A stretch of 64,000 bases of DNA from assembly GCA_029564595.1 (NCBI GenBank), contig JAKQPS010000149.1, forward strand, positions 1 through 64,000, written 5' to 3'. The notes under the pieces are model-generated. The model was not told where the DNA came from and searched no databases. It saw nothing but the letters and a program-made list of their open reading frames with translations. The DNA is from a bacterium (lineage in GTDB: Bacteria; UBP15; UBA6099). The position numbers and the translations under genes were made by a program. The stretch's first letter is position 1, and every line of letters begins with the position of its first letter. Shown one piece after another: positions 8,055-15,290 of this stretch.

Positions 8055-9164
8055 ATGGACCAGTCCAAAGAACCCGATACGCTCACGCACTCTGCGATGA
8101 AGGCGTTCCGCACCCTCACATCCTGTGCGCTGAAAGCGTTACTCACGCTCACGTACTCCGCGCTGAAGGCATTCCGCAACTGCCGCCGGATGTATGACCT
8201 GCGATACAACCGCGGGCTTGTACCGCTCGACGATGACGATTCGCTCGCACTCGGCGCGATGTTCCACGCCTGCCTTGAACGCTGGTACAAACGCGCCGCG
8301 GATGCGCCGCTGGATCAGGTCGTCGCGGAAATTCTCGATTTCATTGACGGCTCATATCCCGACCGGCTCACCGATGACCGGCAACGCAAGAACTGGCATC
8401 TCGCCCGCGCGATGTTCCTGGCGTACATAAAGAAATACCCATCCGAAGATTTCAACATCGTCGCCGTCGAGCAGGAGTTCAATGTGCCCATCGTCAATCC
8501 GGACACCGACTGCGCGAGCCGCACGTTCATTATGCGCGGCAAGGCGGACGCCGTGGTGGTCAAGGATGGGCAGTATTTCATTCTCGAACACAAGACGGCG
8601 TCGGCCATAGACGGCGGCTACATCGAACGCCTGCCGATGGATTTTCAGGTCACGCTCTATTCCGACTACATCGGTCGTGACATGAACATCAAAGTGGCCG
8701 GGGTCATCTACAACGTCGTCGCCAAGGCGCAGATAAAACAGGGCAAGGGCGAAACAGAGGAAGAGTTTGAAGACCGCAAAGCGGCATTGCTGGCGAAATC
8801 GAAGACGGGCAAGACCACTGCGTCCCGCAAGATGGCCGAATCCGACGAGGACTTCCAGGAGCGGCTTGCGGCCAAATACCGCGAGGACGGCATGTTCCAC
8901 CGCGAACTCCTCTATTTCTACGCCGACCAGTTCGCGGCTCTTCATTCAGAGGTCTGGGAACTGACCCAGCAGCTTCTTCTCGCGCGACGCACGGGACGCT
9001 GGTATCAGAATCCCGATTTCTGTTTCCACTTCAACCGCCCGTGCGCCTACTTCCCGATCTGCCGATCAGGCGAAAATCCGAACGTCATCGAGAATCTTTT
9101 CCGGGTCGCGCCGCAGCACCCGGAGCTTGGAGAAACCGCGCCGGCGGATGCGCCGGTATTCTGA
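8055..9164 (+). CDS. RecB/Cas4-family PD-(D/E)XK exonuclease
   Basis: 369 residues. The core motifs of the family are visible: FRNCRRMYDLRY near the N terminus (residues 41-52), GAMFHACLERW (about residues 73-83), MRGKADAVV with its Asp, and ILEHKTA supplying Glu and Lys. A conserved first Cys (44) and C-terminal cysteines (PCAYFPICR) could ligate a 4Fe-4S cluster as in Cas4/AddB-type nucleases. Together with the downstream Sak4-like ATPase it probably forms a phage recombination pair that resects ends for strand annealing. The AGGAGGTGA at 8038-8046 fixes the start. Its first 42 residues contain a threefold 11-residue duplication (see the repeat entry). Confidence 0.8.
   Translation: MDQSKEPDTLTHSAMKAFRTLTSCALKALLTLTYSALKAFRNCRRMYDLRYNRGLVPLDDDDSLALGAMFHACLERWYKRAADAPLDQVVAEILDFIDGSYPDRLTDDRQRKNWHLARAMFLAYIKKYPSEDFNIVAVEQEFNVPIVNPDTDCASRTFIMRGKADAVVVKDGQYFILEHKTASAIDGGYIERLPMDFQVTLYSDYIGRDMNIKVAGVIYNVVAKAQIKQGKGETEEEFEDRKAALLAKSKTGKTTASRKMAESDEDFQERLAAKYREDGMFHRELLYFYADQFAALHSEVWELTQQLLLARRTGRWYQNPDFCFHFNRPCAYFPICRSGENPNVIENLFRVAPQHPELGETAPADAPVF
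8082..8180 (+). repeat. three tandem 33-bp repeats at the 5' end of the RecB-like gene
   Basis: Copies are 8082-8114, 8115-8147 and 8148-8180, each starting CTCAC and encoding LT-x-(S/C)-A-(M/L)-KA-(F/L)-x-x. Copies 1 and 3 are closest, with copy 2 more diverged. The last copy is the one that continues into the conserved family motif, so the first two are in-frame additions upstream of it. Confidence 0.8.
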
Positions 9165-9194
9165 GGCCGTAAAGGCCTGAAAGGAGATGCATCA

Positions 9195-10025
9195 ATGCCA
9201 ATCACGCTACCCAAGGCGCCGACGCCGAAAAAGAACGATCTGCGCAGCCTGACCGTGCTTCTGCATGGCGGCAAGAAGATCGGGAAATCCAGCTTCTGCG
9301 CCGGTATGCCCAACGTTGTGTTCGCGGCCACGGAGCCCGGTCTCGGCCAGCTCGAGGTGCACCAAGTACCGATCCAGTCCTGGCAGGACTTCATTGATTT
9401 CGGCAACGCGCTCGTCGAGGAGAAACACAACTTTCAGACGGTCGTCATCGACACGATCAACAACCTGTACTCGTTCGCCTGCCGCGCCGTGTGCGAGAAA
9501 CACAAAGTCGAGTACGTCGGCGATTTCAAAGCCATCGGCAAAGGACACGTGCTCGCCAACAACCTGTTCTACGAGACGATGCTCAAGCTGGCGAACCTGC
9601 CGTTCGGGGTCTGGATGGTCGCCCACTCGGTGGAGAAAGAGATCGAAACCCGGACGGAGAAGTACCTCAAAGCCGTTCCGCAGCTTCCGGACAAGGCGTC
9701 GGGCCAGATTCTCGGCATGGCCGACCTGATCCTCTATGCCGACCTGCACGAGGAGCGCGACGAGAACGACAAGCCGCGTTTCCGGCGCGTTCTGCGCACC
9801 AAGCCGTCCAAATACTTCGAGGCGGGCGACCGGAGCGGCCTGCTGCCGACGATCATCGATCTCGACTACGGAAAATTCGCGGAAGCTTACACAACCGCCG
9901 TCGCAACGCCGAAGGACACGCAACCGCAATCTGCAGTGGGCGCGAGACAACCCGCCGCCCCGAAAACGGGAGATGAAAAGCCGCCGACGGGCCAGAAATC
10001 ACCCGCCGCGGCTCAGGGGAAGTAA
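9195..10025 (+). CDS. Sak4-like/AAA_24 phage recombination ATPase
   Basis: 276 residues. A RecA-fold ATPase core shows Walker A GGKKIGKSS at about residues 22-30 and Walker B TVVIDTINN near 82-90. FAATEPGLGQLE and the polar motif VWMVAHS follow as in phage AAA_24/Sak4 proteins, which promote single-strand annealing or RecA-like exchange. The C-terminal 50 residues are Pro/Ala/Lys-rich and disordered. The gene sits between a RecB-like nuclease and a DUF669 ssDNA-binding candidate, a common phage recombination cluster. The start is preceded by AAAGGAGATG. Confidence 0.8.
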   Translation: MPITLPKAPTPKKNDLRSLTVLLHGGKKIGKSSFCAGMPNVVFAATEPGLGQLEVHQVPIQSWQDFIDFGNALVEEKHNFQTVVIDTINNLYSFACRAVCEKHKVEYVGDFKAIGKGHVLANNLFYETMLKLANLPFGVWMVAHSVEKEIETRTEKYLKAVPQLPDKASGQILGMADLILYADLHEERDENDKPRFRRVLRTKPSKYFEAGDRSGLLPTIIDLDYGKFAEAYTTAVATPKDTQPQSAVGARQPAAPKTGDEKPPTGQKSPAAAQGK

Positions 10026-10065
10026 TTCACCGGCAATAAAAATCTGACGAATGGAGGTCAGCGAT

Positions 10066-10557
10066 ATGAACGACAACCAGGATGAAACATACGAGCAGGA
10101 GGGCGACCAGTTCGATCTCGCGCAGTGGGACGAGGCCTACATCAATGCGCCCATCGAGGATCGCGAGTTCGACACCGTGCCCGACGGCAAGTACCAGGTC
10201 GTGGTAGACCGCGTGGAACTGACGAAATCGCAGAACACGAACAACACGATGCTGAAATGGAAGCTGAAGGTGCTCGGCCCGAAGCATGAGGGCGCGATTA
10301 TGTGGCGCAACAACGTCATCGCCAGCGACAACAACGTTAAGTGGTTCAAGAACGACCTGCACGTGTGCGGGCTCGATCTGGAGAAACTTTCCGACCTTCC
10401 CGCCAACCTGAAGCGCCTGCTCAATGTGCGCCTCGAGGTGACCAAGAAGACGCGCGGCGAGAATGAGAACATCTACATCAACCGCCGCCTCGTTTCGGAC
10501 GCCGAAAGCGAGCAGATCGACAAGCAGCTCGAGGAAGAGGCTGCGAAGGTGTTCTGA
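10066..10557 (+). CDS. DUF669 family protein, probable ssDNA-binding partner
   Basis: 163 residues. VPDGKYQVVVDRVELTKS and MLKWKLKVLGP are typical of DUF669, an OB-like family found beside phage Sak4/Erf-type recombinases and thought to bind ssDNA. I place the start at ATG 10066 because a GGAGGT stands 8 bases before it; the ATG at 10051 overlaps that ribosome site. Acidic N-terminal tail (EQEGDQFD) and acidic C-terminal end (EEEAAKVF), resembling SSB-type tails. A strong terminator follows. Confidence 0.7.
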   Translation: MNDNQDETYEQEGDQFDLAQWDEAYINAPIEDREFDTVPDGKYQVVVDRVELTKSQNTNNTMLKWKLKVLGPKHEGAIMWRNNVIASDNNVKWFKNDLHVCGLDLEKLSDLPANLKRLLNVRLEVTKKTRGENENIYINRRLVSDAESEQIDKQLEEEAAKVF

Positions 10558-10568
10558 TATCCGTTTTC

Positions 10569-10612
10569 GGGGATGGGGAGCCGCCGCGGTTCCCCGTCCC
10601 CAACTTTTTTTT
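10569..10612 (+). terminator. intrinsic terminator after the DUF669 gene
   Basis: An 11-bp GC-rich stem (GGGGATGGGGA pairing with TTCCCCGTCCCC, one T-G pair) around a GC loop, followed by AACT and an uninterrupted T tract. Confidence 0.85.
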
Positions 10613-10663
10613 CAATCCGCATCGCCGGGTTCATCCGCGCGATAGGGAAAGGCGGTGCATTTC

Positions 10664-11143
10664 ATGTTTCGCAGAAAAAAGAATAACGACGTCGAAACCG
10701 TGAGCCGCGAGCGGGAGAAATACGAGTCCTTTATCTGCGAGAGCCTGCACGAGCGCGGAATCATTCTGCAGCCGGTACTGGGCCGTCCGCCCTCTCACAG
10801 GTGTGGCAATCTTCTGGGTCTCGACATCATTTACGACCCCCTGATGGGAAGGCGGGGCGGAGTTTATATCGAGACCCGCGTGCAGGAGATTCCTCCCCTT
10901 CCGTTTCTTTTCAAGGCGACGCTTTTCAGGGACGGCGCGTGGCTGTACGGGATCGGCGACTACGAACTGTTCTACATTTTCGGAAAGAAAACCCTCCAGC
11001 GGGTCATCCTCGGGAAAGACAAATATTTCCCCGGCCGGGGCGGACTGAAGCCTCTTGAAACGGAAACGGGCTCGGGTTTTATCATGCCGTTCGAGCATGC
11101 CGACACGCTGGCGGAGAGGCGATTTTATTTCAACATTTTCTGA
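10664..11143 (+). CDS. hypothetical protein
   Basis: 159 residues from ATG 10664 (GTG 10655 is an alternative); GGCGG lies 8 bases upstream of the ATG. Basic N-terminal end, then a mixed alpha/beta protein with no motif I recognise. It is the first gene after a terminator, and its stop lies 22 bases before the metallophosphoesterase start, so it probably heads a second replication transcript. Confidence 0.55.
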   Translation: MFRRKKNNDVETVSREREKYESFICESLHERGIILQPVLGRPPSHRCGNLLGLDIIYDPLMGRRGGVYIETRVQEIPPLPFLFKATLFRDGAWLYGIGDYELFYIFGKKTLQRVILGKDKYFPGRGGLKPLETETGSGFIMPFEHADTLAERRFYFNIF

Positions 11144-11165
11144 TCGGCCGGAGGTGACCGGTAGT

Positions 11166-12344
11166 ATGGCAAACATTCCAATTTCGGAAAAACGCGACGT
11201 TGAAAAAGTTCTCGCGCTCGCGCGGCGCGGCATGGGACGGCGATCCATCGCAAAAGAGACGGGTCTTTCGCAATGGAAGGTGCGGAGGGTTCTGGAGGAG
11301 CGTCCGTGTGAAAATAAAAAATCCGCCACCGACAGACTACGGCAACAGATCGACCTCGCCGAGTACAAGAAACTGAAAAAGCGTAAGACCTTCTTCGAAC
11401 TTGTCGGAGAGGAACTTCTCCGGGCGGTAAAAACCATTCCCCCGAAAGCGCCGCCGCGCGACACACTGCGTTTCAGGAGGAAATTCGAGCCGGAGGAGTT
11501 GGGCTTGATGATATCGGACAGCCATATAGGCTTGAACGTCGATCAGCGCGAATCAGGCGGCCTCGGCAGCTACAATGTTGAAATCTTCCTCGAGCGATTG
11601 GCATTCCTGAAGGTTTCACTCAAACAGATTTTTGAAATCCACCTGGGCAATACGCCGTATCCCGCCATCAACCTTTTCTTTCTCGGCGACATAGTGGACG
11701 GCGCTGCGATATATCCGGGGCACGCGCGGCAGGTCGATATGCACGCGATGGACCAGGTGGTCGAGGCGATAAACGGCGTTGGGGAACTCATATCGTGGCT
11801 GGCGGGGCTTTACCCGTGGAGCGTCAACTGCCACTGCGTGGTCGGCAACCACGGAAGGATTGGTAAAAAGGGAGAGGAGTCTCCCCTCAATAATTTCGAT
11901 TTTTTAACTTACGTCCTGCTTGAGCGCGAACTGGCCGGACATGACAACGTCCGATTCAACATAAGCCGCTCATGGTGGATGATCGTCGAGCGGATGGGAT
12001 TCCGTTTTTACTGCGCTCACGGCGACGACGTGCGCTCATGGATGGGCGTTCCCTATTACGGGCTGGAGCGGTTTCTCGCCCGCGTCCAGCAGATGGTCAA
12101 CGACTTTGACGCGGATTTCGATTACATCCTCGCCGGTCATTTTCACCGTCCCGCGAACATCGGAAAAATCCTGCTAAACGGCGCATGGCCCGGCGGCACG
12201 GAATACTCGATCAAACAACTCCAGTCGGCGGTGGCGCCCGTGCAGAAACTGTTTTCGATCCATCCGACTTTCGGCGTCACGTGGGAGAGGAACATCCAGC
12301 TCCAGGACCCGGCGAAACGGGCGCAGATAAAAATCTTCAAGTGA
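11166..12344 (+). CDS. calcineurin-like metallophosphoesterase with N-terminal HTH
   Basis: 392 residues. Metal-binding motifs appear in order: SDSHIG (about 117), FLGDIVDG (about 172), GNHGR (about 225), AHGDD and AGHFHR (about 323). This is the two-metal phosphoesterase core shared with Mre11/SbcD-type nucleases. Residues 1-45 carry an HTH-like segment (RRSIAKETGLSQWKVRRV) that could bind DNA. Nuclease activity in phage replication or repair is likely but not proven. GGAGGTGA at 11150-11157 selects ATG 11166; a longer frame starting at 11055 would overlap the previous gene. Confidence 0.75.
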   Translation: MANIPISEKRDVEKVLALARRGMGRRSIAKETGLSQWKVRRVLEERPCENKKSATDRLRQQIDLAEYKKLKKRKTFFELVGEELLRAVKTIPPKAPPRDTLRFRRKFEPEELGLMISDSHIGLNVDQRESGGLGSYNVEIFLERLAFLKVSLKQIFEIHLGNTPYPAINLFFLGDIVDGAAIYPGHARQVDMHAMDQVVEAINGVGELISWLAGLYPWSVNCHCVVGNHGRIGKKGEESPLNNFDFLTYVLLERELAGHDNVRFNISRSWWMIVERMGFRFYCAHGDDVRSWMGVPYYGLERFLARVQQMVNDFDADFDYILAGHFHRPANIGKILLNGAWPGGTEYSIKQLQSAVAPVQKLFSIHPTFGVTWERNIQLQDPAKRAQIKIFK

Positions 12345-12376
12345 CACCAGCCGACCATATCCCGGAGGTATTTGCC

Positions 12377-12673
12377 ATGAAAAACATCATTGAGGAGATA
12401 GCGGCGGAATTCGAAGATGCTGTCCGTGACTACCCGGCTTTCAACAGCGAGCACGAGGGACTCGCCGTTATCCGTGAGAAATACATAGGCCTTGAGACGG
12501 AGATATTCAACAGCGACCGCTTTGGGTCCCGGGCGCGCATGAGGGACGACGCGGTGCAACTGGCGGTCATGGCGATGAAACTTATTCAGTTCATAGACGA
12601 TCATCCACGCGAGGAGAAAAAGGGCTTTCTGCTGTTTCAGCAAAACGAAAAACCGGCGGGTATCTCTTCATGA
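12377..12673 (+). CDS. small hypothetical protein of the replication operon
   Basis: 98 residues, mostly helical and acidic, with no recognised family. CGGAGGT lies 10 bases before ATG 12377. The stop overlaps the ATG of the ERCC4-type nuclease (ATGA), suggesting translational coupling. Similar small proteins occur in phage replication operons, but nothing in this sequence gives a function. Confidence 0.65.
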   Translation: MKNIIEEIAAEFEDAVRDYPAFNSEHEGLAVIREKYIGLETEIFNSDRFGSRARMRDDAVQLAVMAMKLIQFIDDHPREEKKGFLLFQQNEKPAGISS

Positions 12674-13095
12674 TCATAGTCGTCGACACCCGCGAAAAAG
12701 ACGAATACACCTTCGGCGACATCTCCACGATCCCACAGAAACTGGACGCCGGGGACTACTCCGTCGCCGGGCTGGAAGACCGTGTCGCCATCGAGCGCAA
12801 AAGCATCGACGACTTTGTGGGCACCGTCATTTACCAGAAGGAACGTTTTCACAATGAGCTGTGCGCTCTGGCGCGCATGGATTTCGCGGCGATAGTGGTC
12901 GAGGCGTCCCTGACGGACATTCTCGAACACAGATACAAGAGCGGCGTCCGGCCAGTGTCGGTCATCGGCGCGGCGGTCGCAGTTATTGTGGAATACCGGG
13001 TTCCCATCATCTTCGCGGGAAACAGGCAACTCGCCTGCCACGTGACGCAGTCGCTTCTTCAACGATACGCATCAAAACACCTGGGAGAACAATGA
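12670..13095 (+). CDS. ERCC4-type nuclease
   Basis: 141 residues matching a stand-alone ERCC4 (XPF/Mus81) nuclease domain: VDTREK at the N terminus, LDAGDYS, and the catalytic ERKS with a following hydrophobic strand. The family cuts branched or 3'-flap DNA. It overlaps both neighbours by ATGA and precedes a RecD2-like helicase, so both probably process recombination or replication-fork structures. Confidence 0.82.
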   Translation: MIIVVDTREKDEYTFGDISTIPQKLDAGDYSVAGLEDRVAIERKSIDDFVGTVIYQKERFHNELCALARMDFAAIVVEASLTDILEHRYKSGVRPVSVIGAAVAVIVEYRVPIIFAGNRQLACHVTQSLLQRYASKHLGEQ

Positions 13096-15290
13096 GCAGA
13101 GCAAACGCACAGAAAAAGACGAAAGAGCCGACGGCCCTGCACGGGACGGTCACCCACCTTTATTTCACATCCGACCGTTTCACCGCTGGGCGCATTGCCA
13201 CGGGGAACGGCATGCAGACATCCTTCGCGGGCAAATTCGGCGGGTTGAGGGAAAAAGACCGGGTCGTTCTCTACGGCGAGTTCGGCGTCCATGAAAAATA
13301 CGGAGAGCAGTTCGCCGCGCTCCGGTTCGAGTACGACACGGATTTTGATATCGAGGGCATAGCGAACTACATCGCGTCCAACCCGGAAATGAAGGGCATC
13401 GGCGCTGCGCGGGCAATGAAAATCGCCAGATTCTGCGGCGACGACTTCGACAGGATCGTAACAGACGAGCCGGAACGCCTGACGGCAATCCCCGGTGTGA
13501 CAATAGAGATAGCCCGGACATTGCACGCGGAATGGGTCAAACACAAGGAATACAACAAATGCATGACCCGGCTCGCGGCTTATGACCTGACACACAAGCA
13601 GATCATGTCGCTTATCGAAAAATACGGGAACAATGCGGCCCGCATCATCGAGGAGAACCCTTACCGGCTGATCGAGGAAGTTTCGGGCTACGGCTTCAAA
13701 AAGGCGGACATGATCGCCCGGAAAGCGGGCACTCCTAAATCGTCTCCCCACCGCATCCGCTCGGCGCTTCTCTATGTTCTTGAAAGCGCTCTCGATGACG
13801 GCGACTGCCTTGTCGAATACCGCGATCTGATTGCACGCGCAGATAAAATCCTCATCCTCGACACCCTCGACAGCCGGGAGATGATCGAAGAGCGGCTGGA
13901 AGAACTGATAAAGGAATCAGAGGGGATCGTCTGTCACGCTTGTGAGAACCAGTTCTTTGTCGCCCTTAAGTCCATCTACGAAATGGAGCGGTTCATCGCC
14001 GCGCGATTCAAAGAGAACGTGCGCCCGAATAAAAAACTCGACGCCGAGACCACGCCGGCGTGCATACCCGACACTTTGAATCCCGGACAGAAGGAAGCGG
14101 TGCGGAACGCGATCCGGAACGCGGTATGTCTGATTTCCGGTGGCGCGGGCACGGGGAAGACGTATACAACTTCATGCATTGTTGACCTTTACCGCGATGC
14201 CGATCTTTCCGTCATCCTCGCCGCGCCCACTGGCAAGGCGGCGAAACGGCTTGAACAGGCCACGGGCATGGAGGCCTCCACCATACACCGCTTGCTCGGT
14301 TACGACGGCGTTTCATTTCAGCGGGGACCCGACAATCCGATTGATGTGGACGTTCTCATTCTTGACGAAGTCTCCATGCTGGACGTGCCCCTCTGTTGGC
14401 GGCTATTCCAGGCGGTCAATTTTGAGCGCACAAATCTCGTTCTGGTCGGCGACCACAATCAGTTGCCGCCGGTGGGTCCTGGCAATATCCTGCGCGATCT
14501 GATTCAGCAGAAAATTATACCGGCGACCATCCTCACCGAGGTCGTGCGCCAGGCGGGCATTCTGAAGGAGAACAGCATCGCCATCCTCTCAGGCCGCGTG
14601 CCCCGAAACGCCGAGGGCGCCGCCGCCCGGAAGGAATGGTACGTGGTGGATAAATTCAGTGATCCGGGAGACGTTCTCAAGTTCATTCTCTACCTTTACG
14701 AAAATGTTCTCTCGGAAAAACTCGGATTCGATCTTATCCGCGACGTTCAGCTCCTTGCGCCCATGAAAAAAGGCGTTCTCGGCGTGGACAATCTGAATAT
14801 CGAACTTCAGGGGCTCATTCAGAAAAAATGCTTCGCTTTCAATGTCGAACCCGTCCGCCCCAACAGGCGACCGAAACTTCACGTCAATGACAAGGTCATC
14901 CAGAACCGGAACAACTACTCACTCGATGTAATGAACGGCGCGGTCGGGTACGTCAGGCGCATCGACGCCGCCAACGGCGCTTACCACATTGAATTCGACA
15001 ACGGTGTCAGGACGTTCGAGCCGGACGACATGAAACATATCTCATTGGCATTCGCGTCAACTATTCACAAGTGGCAAGGCTCCGAATGCGAGTGCGTGAT
15101 CGCGGTCATCCACAAATCGCAGTCATTCATGCACCACCGCAACCTTTTCTACACAGCAGTCACCCGCGCAAAAAAGACCGCCGTCATAATCGGTGACCGG
15201 TGGGGCATAAAAAATTGCGCGGAGCGCGAGTTCACGGAAAAACGAAAGACGTTTCTCAGCCTGGAGGGCTTTACATGTGAATACGGATAA
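13092..15290 (+). CDS. RecD2-like superfamily 1B DNA helicase
   Basis: 732 residues from ATG 13092, overlapping the nuclease gene by ATGA. An N-terminal OB-like region and tandem helix-hairpin-helix motifs (MKGIGAARAMKI; IPGVTIEIARTL; VSGYGFKKAD) match RecD2. The motor has Walker A GGAGTGKTYT (about 350), Walker B LILDEVSML (about 420), STIHKWQGSE (about 656) and FYTAVTRAKK (about 686). It should unwind DNA 5' to 3' during replication or recombination. No RecB/RecC partner is encoded here. Confidence 0.88.
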   Translation: MSRANAQKKTKEPTALHGTVTHLYFTSDRFTAGRIATGNGMQTSFAGKFGGLREKDRVVLYGEFGVHEKYGEQFAALRFEYDTDFDIEGIANYIASNPEMKGIGAARAMKIARFCGDDFDRIVTDEPERLTAIPGVTIEIARTLHAEWVKHKEYNKCMTRLAAYDLTHKQIMSLIEKYGNNAARIIEENPYRLIEEVSGYGFKKADMIARKAGTPKSSPHRIRSALLYVLESALDDGDCLVEYRDLIARADKILILDTLDSREMIEERLEELIKESEGIVCHACENQFFVALKSIYEMERFIAARFKENVRPNKKLDAETTPACIPDTLNPGQKEAVRNAIRNAVCLISGGAGTGKTYTTSCIVDLYRDADLSVILAAPTGKAAKRLEQATGMEASTIHRLLGYDGVSFQRGPDNPIDVDVLILDEVSMLDVPLCWRLFQAVNFERTNLVLVGDHNQLPPVGPGNILRDLIQQKIIPATILTEVVRQAGILKENSIAILSGRVPRNAEGAAARKEWYVVDKFSDPGDVLKFILYLYENVLSEKLGFDLIRDVQLLAPMKKGVLGVDNLNIELQGLIQKKCFAFNVEPVRPNRRPKLHVNDKVIQNRNNYSLDVMNGAVGYVRRIDAANGAYHIEFDNGVRTFEPDDMKHISLAFASTIHKWQGSECECVIAVIHKSQSFMHHRNLFYTAVTRAKKTAVIIGDRWGIKNCAEREFTEKRKTFLSLEGFTCEYG

